From positions 1 through 6,307 of the forward strand of contig NZ_CALEFV010000187.1 in the NCBI RefSeq assembly GCF_937877005.1: a DNA stretch of 6,307 nt. The letters run 5' to 3'. Positions within the stretch are counted from its first letter, which is position 1. Each line of letters opens with the position of its first letter. The notes under the pieces were generated by a model, which was not told where the DNA came from, did no database searches, and saw only the letters and a list, made by a program, of their open reading frames with translations. Shown one piece after another: positions 1 through 6,307 of this stretch. The translations under genes and the position numbers were made by a program. The stretch is from an uncultured Fibrobacter sp. (lineage in GTDB: Bacteria > Fibrobacterota > Fibrobacteria > Fibrobacterales > Fibrobacteraceae).

Positions 1-2
1 GT

Positions 3-1613
3 TACCGCCTGAATGTCGCCTTTCGTGTGGTGATTGGTTTTGCGCGCGTGCTCCTTGGCCTTGCCATGGTGTGGCTTTCCAAGCGTTTTATTGACGAGAC
101 GATTCGTACTGGCACTGACGAGGACGTTGTCCGCATGGCGGTGTTGCTGCTTCTGACGGTGGTCGGTGCAGTACTGCTGCGGCAGGCGTATACCTACATG
201 ACGACGACGGCGACGGTGCGGTCTTCGTGTCGGCTGCGTCTGGAAATGTTCGAGTTGCTTTTCCGGCGCAAGCTTTACGATATCAAGGAACTCCATTCCG
301 GAGACATCACATCGAGATTTTCGAAGGACATTGAGACCATTAGCGAAGTCCTGATGGACACGATTCCGCAGATGGCCGTGACGACTTTGCAGCTTGTCGG
401 AGCCTTTCTGCTGTTGCGCTGGTTCGATCCGCTGCTGGCCTGGGTGCTATTGTTGCTTACGCCGGTTGCCGTTGTCTTTGGCAAGCTGATTTCGCACAAG
501 CTCAAGAACATGACGCTAGCGATTCGCGAAGGCGAAAGCCGCATCCAGACGCAGGTGCAGGAGGGCATGGAATATAATGCGGTTCTCCGTTCGCTTGAAA
601 GCGAAAGCTGGGTGACAAAACTGCTCGATGACCAGCAGGACCGCCTGGAGCATGATGTCCGCATCCGTGCGCGCTTTACGATGCTGACGCGAATCCTGTT
701 CGGCTGCACGCTTGGCCTTGGCTACATGATTGCCTTTGTGTGGGGCGGTCTCGGGCTTCGTAGCGGTGCGATTTCCTTTGGCGTCATGACGTCCTTCCTG
801 CAGCTGGTGGGGCAGATTCAGCATCCGATTTTCTCGTTGCTCAACATGGGACCTAAAATTGTCCATGCGATGGCGGGTATCGACCGCTTGCAGGAATTAC
901 GGTCGGAAAAGGATTCCGAATCCAAGGAACCCGTTGATCGCATACCGGGAAAGCTTGGCGTGCGGCTTGAAGGTGTGAGTTTCGGTTATGTTGGACAGTC
1001 TCGCGAGATAATTGATCGTTTTGATTATGATTTTGCGCCCGGCAGCAAGGTGGCTGTCATGGGCAAGACGGGTGTTGGCAAGACGACCTTGCTTAGGCTC
1101 CTGCTTGGCCTGGTGAAACCGGATCGGGGCCGGATGCTGGTGTACTCGGAGAATACGGAAGCGGACGGAAATGTTTCGGGTACAGTAGAAGTTCTTTCGG
1201 AAAGGACGCGTCCGAATTTTGTGTATGTTCCTCAGGGGAACACGCTCATGAGCGGAACGATTCGGCATAATCTGCTGATGGCCTGCCCGACGGCAAACGA
1301 TGGCGACTTGCGTCGCGTGCTTGAGATGGCCTGTGCCGAATTTGTCTTTGATTTGCCCAAAGGACTTGATACGGAACTTGGCGAACGCGGCCACGGCTTG
1401 AGCGAGGGACAGGCTCAACGTATCGCGATTGCGCGCGGCCTGTTGCGTCCCGGGAACGTTCTGCTATTCGATGAAATCAGTTCGGCCCTTGACGAGGAGA
1501 CCGAACGGAAACTATTTGCGCGTCTCTTTGAAAATCTCAAGGACAAGACGATGATTCTCGTAACGCACCGCTCTGCGGTTGCGGAAACCTGCACTGACAT
1601 GGTGAGGCTATGA
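3..1613 (+). CDS. ABC exporter half-transporter (membrane domain fused to ATPase), 5' end outside the window
   Basis: This is an inner-membrane ATP-driven exporter of the type IV (MsbA/LmrA-like) fold that would act as a dimer; its substrate cannot be told. The frame is open to the left edge: eight codons precede the GTG at 27, and the first membrane helix is already under way there, so GTG 27 is probably not the true start. Numbering from that GTG, hydrophobic segments lie near residues 1-18, 36-52, 113-155 (a pair) and 220-265 (a pair). The ATPase domain starts near 310 and has every core motif: A-loop Tyr321 (FGY), Walker A GKTGVGKT at 346-353, Q-loop Gln403, signature LSEGQ at 458-462, Walker B LLFDE at 479-483, a SALD D-loop, and H-loop His514. 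It should therefore be catalytically competent. Two oddities: the Walker A to Q-loop interval is about ten residues longer than usual, and the protein ends 14 residues after the H-loop, where exporters usually run another 40-60. Its stop codon overlaps the next start (ATGA). Confidence 0.95.
   Translation, partial: YRLNVAFRVVIGFARVLLGLAMVWLSKRFIDETIRTGTDEDVVRMAVLLLLTVVGAVLLRQAYTYMTTTATVRSSCRLRLEMFELLFRRKLYDIKELHSGDITSRFSKDIETISEVLMDTIPQMAVTTLQLVGAFLLLRWFDPLLAWVLLLLTPVAVVFGKLISHKLKNMTLAIREGESRIQTQVQEGMEYNAVLRSLESESWVTKLLDDQQDRLEHDVRIRARFTMLTRILFGCTLGLGYMIAFVWGGLGLRSGAISFGVMTSFLQLVGQIQHPIFSLLNMGPKIVHAMAGIDRLQELRSEKDSESKEPVDRIPGKLGVRLEGVSFGYVGQSREIIDRFDYDFAPGSKVAVMGKTGVGKTTLLRLLLGLVKPDRGRMLVYSENTEADGNVSGTVEVLSERTRPNFVYVPQGNTLMSGTIRHNLLMACPTANDGDLRRVLEMACAEFVFDLPKGLDTELGERGHGLSEGQAQRIAIARGLLRPGNVLLFDEISSALDEETERKLFARLFENLKDKTMILVTHRSAVAETCTDMVRL
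1601..1607 (+). promoter_or_regulatory. Weak ribosome-binding site for the DUF5662-like gene
   Basis: GGTGAGG lies two bases before the ATG at 1610, inside the last codons of the ABC gene. The spacer is short for a Shine-Dalgarno site. Because stop and start overlap as ATGA, translation is more likely to depend on ribosomes finishing the ABC gene and re-initiating than on this site alone. Confidence 0.45.
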
Positions 1614-2152
1614 AGTTCCATCCGATAAAGCACTTTATCACGATTACGAAACACCGCAACGAGGTGATTCGCCTGTGTTTCAAGGCGGGAATCGGCTTTC
1701 AGGGGCTTTTTCACGATTTGTCTAAGTACAGTCCTTCGGAATTCATTCCCGGGGCGAAGTATTATCTAGGAAATCAGTCGCCGAATAACGGAGAACGTTT
1801 CGACAAGGGTTACAGCTTTGCGTGGATGCACCATAAGGGCCGCAACAAACACCATTTTGAATTCTGGTATGACTACGAAATGGAAACCAAGAAACTGGTG
1901 CCGATAACGATGCCCGACCGTTACATCAAGGAAATGTTCTGCGACCGCGTGGCGGCCTCCAAGACATACAACAGGGCGAACTATACGCAGGAATCTCCGC
2001 TGCTGTACCTGACCCAAAGTACGGCGCGCGAAAAGATGACCGAAACGACCTACCGCAAGCTGCTCTACCTGTTGAAGATGCTTGCCGAGAAGGGCGAGGC
2101 AGAAACGCTTGCGTTTATGAGGAATACGGCGGTTTTGCCCGAAGCGCAGTGA
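1610..2152 (+). CDS. DUF5662-family protein with HD-hydrolase-like motifs
   Basis: This is a 180-aa soluble protein with no signal peptide or membrane segment. I recognise it as resembling the DUF5662 family, found in many anaerobes and sometimes mislabelled catalase; its function is not established. The residues suggest a metal-binding, HD-type phosphohydrolase-like helical fold: His15, the pair His35-Asp36 in FHDLSKYS, a histidine cluster HHKGRNKHH at 74-82 followed by Glu84, and a later Asp112. The order H...HD...H...D resembles that of HD-superfamily proteins, but the enzymatic assignment is inference. The start is ATG 1610, which overlaps the ABC stop by four bases; the family usually begins with a short helix before the first His, as here (MKFHPIKHF). 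The tight coupling says the two proteins are co-produced. It does not show that they work together. The stop lies 13 bases from that of the convergent MBOAT gene. Confidence 0.8.
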   Translation: MKFHPIKHFITITKHRNEVIRLCFKAGIGFQGLFHDLSKYSPSEFIPGAKYYLGNQSPNNGERFDKGYSFAWMHHKGRNKHHFEFWYDYEMETKKLVPITMPDRYIKEMFCDRVAASKTYNRANYTQESPLLYLTQSTAREKMTETTYRKLLYLLKMLAEKGEAETLAFMRNTAVLPEAQ

Positions 2153-2165
2153 CCTTTAACGATCC

Positions 2166-4016
2166 CTAGAACTGGAAGTAGATGAACGGGCAGGAGTCCG
2201 CGCTCATGAACTGGTAGATTACGAAGATGATGAATGCTGTCGAAATCACCATGAGCGGAACCGGCTGCGACGCAAATGCGATACGGTAGCGGCTCTTGAA
2301 TTTCTTGGGAACCCAGTGGATAAGCATGCCCGCGACAAACACGAGGATGATGTTGATGTGTTCCCAGGCGATGGTGCCGAGCGTGTCCCATTTCCAGGCG
2401 GTACCCATCTGCTGCACCATGTTCTTGGCAGTGTTCCATGCGACTTCGTTCGCTTCGGCGGGATCGAGGTTCGAACCGGCGCGGAAGAAAAGTCGCGTAA
2501 ACGTGATGAACACGAAGGTGAGGGTGACGTTCCAGGCCACGTATAGGCCGTGGAAGTATTTGTCGCTGAACAGACGGAAAATCATGACGGCGTAGATGCC
2601 TGCAAAGAGAACGCCGAAATAGACCGCGGTGATCGCGAAGATGGCGGTGTGCGTCTGCTTGAAGATTATGGCGCTTGCAGCGAACAGGATGAACGAGGCG
2701 ATGGCGCGGAACTTGAGGCTGCGCTTGCACCAGATTTTGTTGAATACCTGGCCAAAGCCGTTCAGGCCACCCCAAATGATAAAGTTCCAGCTGGCACCGT
2801 GCCACCAACCGCCCACAATCTGGGTGGCCATGGCGTTCATGTTGGTGGTAATGAACTTGCGCGATTCGGGCCTAAAGTAGGCGACAACAGAAATGTAGGC
2901 GAACAGGAGACCAAGCATGACGCCCACGAGCACGCTGCCCGAAAGCATGATTGCCACAAGGCTCAAGAACGCCATCCAGAAGTAGGTGCCGACGGTGGCA
3001 TTCCTGTTGCCGCCCAGGGGAATGTACAGGTAGTCGCGCCACCAGCTCGAAAGGGAAATGTGCCAGCGACGCCAGAATTCGGTGGGGCTGAGCGCCTTGT
3101 AGGGGCTGTTGAAGTTCTGCGGCAGGCGGAAACCCATCAGGAGGGCGACGCCGATGGCGATGTCGGTGTAGCCGGAGAAGTCGGCGTAAACCTGCAGCGA
3201 GTAGGCGAACAGGGCGATGAGGTTTTCAAGTCCCGTGAACAGGAGCGGCGTATCAAAAACGCGGTCCACGAAATTGGTGGCGAGGTAGTCGCTCAGGATA
3301 ATCTTCTTGGCAAGTCCGTTCAGTATCCAGAAGACGGCGATACCGAAGGTGCGGCGCGGCAAGAAGTACTTGCGGTAAAGCTGCGGGACAAACTTGTCGG
3401 CGCGAACGATCGGACCTGCGACCAACTGAGGGAAAAACGTGAGGTAGAATCCGAAATCGAGAATGTTCTTGACCGCTGAAATCTTTCCGCGGTAGATGTC
3501 GATACAGTAGCTAATCGCCTGGAAGGTGAAGAACGAAATGCCTACGGGCAGGATGATGGTGTCGACGAGGGAATTCGTGCCAAACAGCTTGTTGCTTGCG
3601 GCGGCGAAGAAATTGTAGACATGAAGCTCGATGCCGGTAAAGTCGTAAAGAGCGTCCAGGAAAAAGTAGGAGTATTTATAGTAGCATAGTACGAGCAGGT
3701 CGATGATGACGATGATGATCATCCAGAGTTTCTTTTTCCAATGCTTCTCGGCGCGTTCAATCCACTTGCCGATAAAGAAGTTCGCGATGACACAGAATAC
3801 CAGGATGCAAACATAGCTGCCGCTCGTCTTGTAGTAGAAGAACATGCTAGTCGCAAACAGGAAGGCGTTGCGGAGCAGGATGCGGTTCTTGACGAGGGTG
3901 AGGAACGCGAAGACGACCGCGAAGAAACCCCAGAAGTAGAACTGCGTAAACAACAGCGGACTGTTCGGGTCAAACGAGAATGTGCGAGTGAGGTATGGTA
4001 TTAAATAGTCAAGCAT
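2166..4016 (-). CDS. MBOAT-family membrane O-acyltransferase (AlgI-like)
   Basis: This is a 616-aa polytopic inner-membrane protein of the membrane-bound O-acyltransferase family, in the AlgI/DltB/PatA-like group that passes acyl (usually acetyl) groups across the membrane for modification of extracytoplasmic glycans. Family blocks are visible in order: LPVGISFFTF at 156-165, FFPQLVAGPI at 194-203, YSLQVYADFSGYTDIA around 272-287, FWRRWHISLSSWWRDYLYIPLGGN at 314-337 containing conserved His319, and GGWWHGASWN at 402-411 containing the putative catalytic His406. The tail has RLFFRAGS, and the last residues (PFIYFQF) are typical of the family. It is longer than the usual 460-520 residues, partly because of a hydrophobic insert between the two histidines (about 347-396). 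ATG 4016 is chosen because the preceding in-frame codons overlap the upstream SGNH gene and encode nothing family-like. No Shine-Dalgarno site precedes it; a 7-bp repeat tract sits there instead. It is the last visible gene of the minus-strand block. Family assignment is firm; the acceptor glycan is unknown. Confidence 0.95.
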   Translation of the reverse strand: MLDYLIPYLTRTFSFDPNSPLLFTQFYFWGFFAVVFAFLTLVKNRILLRNAFLFATSMFFYYKTSGSYVCILVFCVIANFFIGKWIERAEKHWKKKLWMIIIVIIDLLVLCYYKYSYFFLDALYDFTGIELHVYNFFAAASNKLFGTNSLVDTIILPVGISFFTFQAISYCIDIYRGKISAVKNILDFGFYLTFFPQLVAGPIVRADKFVPQLYRKYFLPRRTFGIAVFWILNGLAKKIILSDYLATNFVDRVFDTPLLFTGLENLIALFAYSLQVYADFSGYTDIAIGVALLMGFRLPQNFNSPYKALSPTEFWRRWHISLSSWWRDYLYIPLGGNRNATVGTYFWMAFLSLVAIMLSGSVLVGVMLGLLFAYISVVAYFRPESRKFITTNMNAMATQIVGGWWHGASWNFIIWGGLNGFGQVFNKIWCKRSLKFRAIASFILFAASAIIFKQTHTAIFAITAVYFGVLFAGIYAVMIFRLFSDKYFHGLYVAWNVTLTFVFITFTRLFFRAGSNLDPAEANEVAWNTAKNMVQQMGTAWKWDTLGTIAWEHINIILVFVAGMLIHWVPKKFKSRYRIAFASQPVPLMVISTAFIIFVIYQFMSADSCPFIYFQF

Positions 4017-4019
4017 AGG

Positions 4020-4040
4020 AGTAGGAAGTAGACAGTAGGC
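4020..4040 (-). repeat. Three tandem 7-bp repeats, NYCTACT, just before the MBOAT start
   Basis: Read on the minus strand, the 34-base gap between the second SGNH gene and the MBOAT gene contains GCCTACT, GTCTACT and TCCTACT in direct succession. A degenerate fourth unit (CCTATGC) runs into the ATG. The units share YCTACT and vary at the first two bases. The tract is mostly pyrimidine and contains no purine-rich Shine-Dalgarno core. It may be one copy of a dispersed intergenic heptamer repeat, but that cannot be tested from one window. Confidence 0.75.
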
Positions 4041-4050
4041 TGTGGTTAGA

Positions 4051-5727
4051 TTAGTCTTTCCTCTTTTCGGCGGGGAGGTTTGCGATGTGTTCTTGGTAGC
4101 TGTTGATGATCGCTTTGTAGAACAGATCGCCGAGCAAGTTGTAGCCGGCAAGCTTGAAGTGTACCTTGTCGGCCTTGGCGAGGTCGGCCTTTTCCCACTT
4201 GGCCATGGAACCTAAGCCACCCATGATGCTGAACTTGTCCCAGACGCCTGCCTTGTGCTTGTCGGCAAGGGAGAAAAACGCCTTGCGCGCTATGTCGCCG
4301 TTGGGATGTTGCACGTAGCGCTTTTTCTTGACCTTGCGGTACATGTCGTTGTTCGTCTCGAAAATGATGGCGACATTCGGATTCACGTTCTTGATGCGTG
4401 CAATGAGCCTGTCGTAATCTTCCTTGAACTGCTTGTCGTTAAAGTGCTGCACGTTCGCGTCGTTGATGCCTATCGCAAATATTACGAGGTCGGGCTTGTA
4501 ATAGGCGAGCTGCTTTTCGAATAGAGGGCAGACTTCTTCGAAGTAGTCGTGAACTTTTGCTCCGTTAATGCCGACACCGGTATAGGTAATGCCCGGGGTA
4601 TCCGATTCTGTCAGAATTCCGGTCATGGTAAAGCGCGGCCGGGCGTTCTTTTTGACGGAATCGGGCTGGACTTCCTGTTCCGAGATGCAGTGCTCGTTGG
4701 CGTAGTTCGTCGAATCGATTTCGCCGTCGGCATAGTTCACAGCAGGCTTGTTCAGGCGCTCGGCGCAGTTTCGCGGAGCTGCTACAGCCTGGTTCTTGGC
4801 TTCTTCGCGGGCGATACATGCCGTGTCGAGAACATCGCATTCGCCCTGGTACATGGAATCTAGCGCTACTTCCGTCTTAGGAATTGCGACATTGTTAGGA
4901 ATGTGCACCTTGGCTGTGTCGGTGGAGCCCTGCTTGGTGTTAGCGATGCTTGAGTCTTTTAGAGAATCCGCGGTGGCGCGTGCAATGGAGTCCTGGAACA
5001 GGGAGTCGGTAATGAATTTTGCAATCTCTGCCTGCTTCAGCGAATCTACCCAGCGGAAAGCAATCTGAATAGAGTCGATCGGTCGCGGACTTGTAAAGAC
5101 ATAGCTCTGGCTAGCGGTGTCGAGAACACCGAATATGTCCGTCGAATCGACGCGCAGCACGGGAACGACGTCATTGTTGTCGCTGTAGCCGAACAGACGT
5201 AGCTTGGTTTCGCCCCAGAGCGGTGTCGAATTGTACTTGTCAAGCAGAATCGAAATTTCGGCGCGCGGGTCGCTGGTACTCACGGCAATGCCGAGCAGTC
5301 CGAGCGGTTTCTTGATTTCGCGTTGAACGTTCTTGTTCATGTCCCAGATGCCCTTGTAGTAGCTGGCATAGCTGGAAGGCGTATTGGTGCGTGCGGCGGA
5401 GTAAGGGAATACGAATCCACGGCCGGCGGAGGCTCCCGGATATTCCTTGATGAAGTGCTCGCGGATGCGTCCTGAAATCACGTCGGCTTGCAAATGGGAT
5501 CCACCGACATGCAAAATCTTGACCTGCCCGCGGTTTTCGAAGACGAGAGTGTCCATCTTGTTGAAGAATGGCGTGAATGCGTCGTTGCCCTTGGGAAATT
5601 GAATGACGTTCAGGGAAGTATCGATGAAGTCGTAGCGGGAGAGATCGATGCTGTAGCTTCCGGGGACCTCATCTTTAGCGAAAAGGACGATAAATGCAGT
5701 CAGGATTGTCAGAAACAGAAGTCTCAT
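4051..5727 (-). CDS. Exported SGNH/GDSL-type hydrolase or O-acyltransferase, MBOAT partner
   Basis: This is a 558-aa protein with an N-terminal hydrophobic stretch (residues 2-17, then KDE) that reads as a signal peptide or uncleaved anchor, so it should act in the periplasm. SGNH-superfamily blocks are present: ILHVGGSHLQ at 71-80 with putative nucleophile Ser77; GVGINGAKV at 384-392, probably carrying the oxyanion glycine; AIGIND at 418-423 with oxyanion Asn422; and DKVHF at 520-524 supplying the Asp520/His523 pair. The catalytic set appears complete, although the usual GDSH is GGSH. Between residues about 227 and 364 lies an insert rich in Asp-Ser-Leu/Ile repeats, with four cysteines (297, 304, 321, 347). 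By analogy with PatB and AlgJ/AlgX, it could transfer or remove acetyl groups on an envelope glycan using acyl groups delivered by the adjacent MBOAT; an esterase role is the alternative. The ATG at 5727 overlaps the preceding stop (ATGA) and has a strong ribosome-binding site. Confidence 0.88.
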   Translation of the reverse strand: MRLLFLTILTAFIVLFAKDEVPGSYSIDLSRYDFIDTSLNVIQFPKGNDAFTPFFNKMDTLVFENRGQVKILHVGGSHLQADVISGRIREHFIKEYPGASAGRGFVFPYSAARTNTPSSYASYYKGIWDMNKNVQREIKKPLGLLGIAVSTSDPRAEISILLDKYNSTPLWGETKLRLFGYSDNNDVVPVLRVDSTDIFGVLDTASQSYVFTSPRPIDSIQIAFRWVDSLKQAEIAKFITDSLFQDSIARATADSLKDSSIANTKQGSTDTAKVHIPNNVAIPKTEVALDSMYQGECDVLDTACIAREEAKNQAVAAPRNCAERLNKPAVNYADGEIDSTNYANEHCISEQEVQPDSVKKNARPRFTMTGILTESDTPGITYTGVGINGAKVHDYFEEVCPLFEKQLAYYKPDLVIFAIGINDANVQHFNDKQFKEDYDRLIARIKNVNPNVAIIFETNNDMYRKVKKKRYVQHPNGDIARKAFFSLADKHKAGVWDKFSIMGGLGSMAKWEKADLAKADKVHFKLAGYNLLGDLFYKAIINSYQEHIANLPAEKRKD

Positions 5728-6307
5728 TTCTGCGCACCTCCATTTGCGGTACTGTCCTTAGCTTCGTTCTTCCATTCGTGAATGTCTTTCAGTTTTTCAT
5801 CGCTGATGTTGTGGCGGTCGCGGAACTTGAAGTAGTCGTAATGCATGCGAAGTGCCGCGCAGAAAAGGTCTCCCATGTAGGCAGCGCCCCTGCGTGTAAA
5901 GTGAATGTGGTCGGTAAAGCCGAGTGCCGGTTCGCGGTTTACCCACTTGATCATGGAACCGTTTCCGCCCATCACGCGGTGCATGTCCCAGTAGGCGGCA
6001 CCATTTTCGAGCGCGACTTCGCGCAGGGCCTTGATGGTCATCGCAAGGCCAGAATACGTCTGCCATTGGCCGTCTTTTTGGCGTGCCATATCGGCGGGGC
6101 CAATAAACAAGATGTCGGCGTCGGGGTTCGCCTTTTGAATGGCTTGAATCTGGCGTGTGATGATTTTCTTGGTCCAGTCAATGTTTCCGGAGTTTGTGCC
6201 AGGGACAAGGTTTCCGCCGTACTCCATGATGATGAGCCTTGCATTCATCGCCTTGTAGGATTCGGCAAGGAGCTCGGGGTCGATGCGGTGGAAGATTGTG
6301 CCCGAAG
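5724..6307 (-). CDS. SGNH/GDSL-type protein, first of a tandem pair, 5' end outside the window
   Basis: About 193 residues of the C-terminal part are visible. The frame stays open from the Met at 6248 to the right edge, so that Met is internal. The visible portion holds the second half of an SGNH fold: MEYGGN, with the Asn codon at 6210-6212, matches the oxyanion Asn block, and DHIHF, with Asp at 5910-5912 and His at 5901-5903, is the C-terminal Asp-x-x-His block. The nucleophile Ser block and any signal peptide would lie beyond the window. Its end parallels that of the next gene: MGGNGSM then DHIHF and MGDLF here, against MGGLGSM, DKVHF and LGDLF there. The two are therefore diverged tandem paralogues. 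It is coupled to the next gene by an ATGA overlap and shares its probable role in acyl transfer to, or hydrolysis from, an envelope glycan alongside the MBOAT. The final 30 or so residues are charged and look like a short tail. Confidence 0.85.
   Translation of the reverse strand, partial: SGTIFHRIDPELLAESYKAMNARLIIMEYGGNLVPGTNSGNIDWTKKIITRQIQAIQKANPDADILFIGPADMARQKDGQWQTYSGLAMTIKALREVALENGAAYWDMHRVMGGNGSMIKWVNREPALGFTDHIHFTRRGAAYMGDLFCAALRMHYDYFKFRDRHNISDEKLKDIHEWKNEAKDSTANGGAQK
5736..5741 (-). promoter_or_regulatory. Strong ribosome-binding site for the 558-aa SGNH gene
   Basis: On the minus strand GGAGGT stands eight bases before the ATG at 5727, within the last codons of the upstream SGNH gene. 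This supports the chosen start. It also shows that this organism uses Shine-Dalgarno sites, which makes the absence of one before the MBOAT gene stand out. Confidence 0.85.

Noticed and set aside
27..29. GTG at 27 as the true start of the ABC gene
   Set aside because: The frame is open upstream to the window edge, the preceding residues YRLNVAFR fit an exporter N-terminus, and no ribosome-binding site precedes the GTG.
897..1418. Minus-strand open frame (173 aa) over the ABC ATPase domain
   Set aside because: It is antisense to the conserved Walker A and Q-loop codons and has no recognisable domain.
2103..2116. Inverted repeat AAACGC-TT-GCGTTT as a possible terminator
   Set aside because: It lies inside the DUF5662-like coding region with a very small loop, is not followed by a T-run on either side, and ends 36 bases before the stop codon.
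2065..2808. Minus-strand open frame (247 aa) spanning the end of MBOAT and the DUF5662-like gene
   Set aside because: It is out of frame with the MBOAT gene on the same strand, and its product is rich in His and Arg, as expected for a shadow frame.
2550..3479. Long plus-strand open frame (309 aa) over the MBOAT gene
   Set aside because: It lies wholly antisense to firmly identified MBOAT codons, and its product is low-complexity (Glu, Gly, Asp, Val rich) with no family look. It is a shadow of a G+C-rich coding frame.
4017..4151. Longer MBOAT start at 4151 adding 45 residues
   Set aside because: The extension overlaps the end of the SGNH gene, its residues (Ser, Thr, Pro, Lys rich) look unlike a family N-terminus, and it reads through the heptamer repeats. 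ATG 4016 leads directly into the first plausible helix.

Overview
The window looks like ordinary chromosomal sequence from a Gram-negative anaerobe, roughly half G+C and densely coded. My best guess is the Fibrobacter lineage or a relative. This rests on the general look of the proteins and the MBOAT/SGNH arrangement, not on a marker gene. I see no phage, transposon, tRNA, rRNA or CRISPR sequence.

The window holds five genes in two convergent blocks. The plus-strand block (3-2152) carries the 3' part of an ABC exporter half-transporter (fused membrane domain and ATPase), whose 5' end lies outside the window. It overlaps by ATGA with a small DUF5662-type protein that has HD-phosphohydrolase-like His/Asp motifs. 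The minus-strand block (6307-2166) reads, in transcription order: a 5'-cut SGNH/GDSL-type protein, a second exported SGNH protein (558 aa, joined to the first by an ATGA overlap), and a 616-aa membrane-bound O-acyltransferase (MBOAT, AlgI-like). Only 13 bases separate the stop codons of the two blocks.

The minus-strand trio reads as a cell-envelope acylation module. By analogy with AlgI/AlgJ/AlgX and PatA/PatB, the MBOAT would move an acyl group, probably acetyl, across the inner membrane. The periplasmic SGNH proteins would then place it on, or remove it from, a glycan. The substrate cannot be read from the sequence. The ABC exporter may be functionally unrelated, because it is on the opposite strand.

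The most notable points are: a tandem 7-bp repeat lying where the MBOAT ribosome-binding site should be; an extra hydrophobic insert of about 45-50 residues between the two conserved MBOAT histidines; a Cys-containing, DS-rich insert of about 140 residues in the second SGNH protein, which also has GGSH in place of GDSH; the visible paralogy of the two SGNH proteins; and an ABC ATPase that stops about 14 residues after its H-loop. None of these establishes a new system. The envelope acylation module with its unusual inserts is the best candidate for follow-up.
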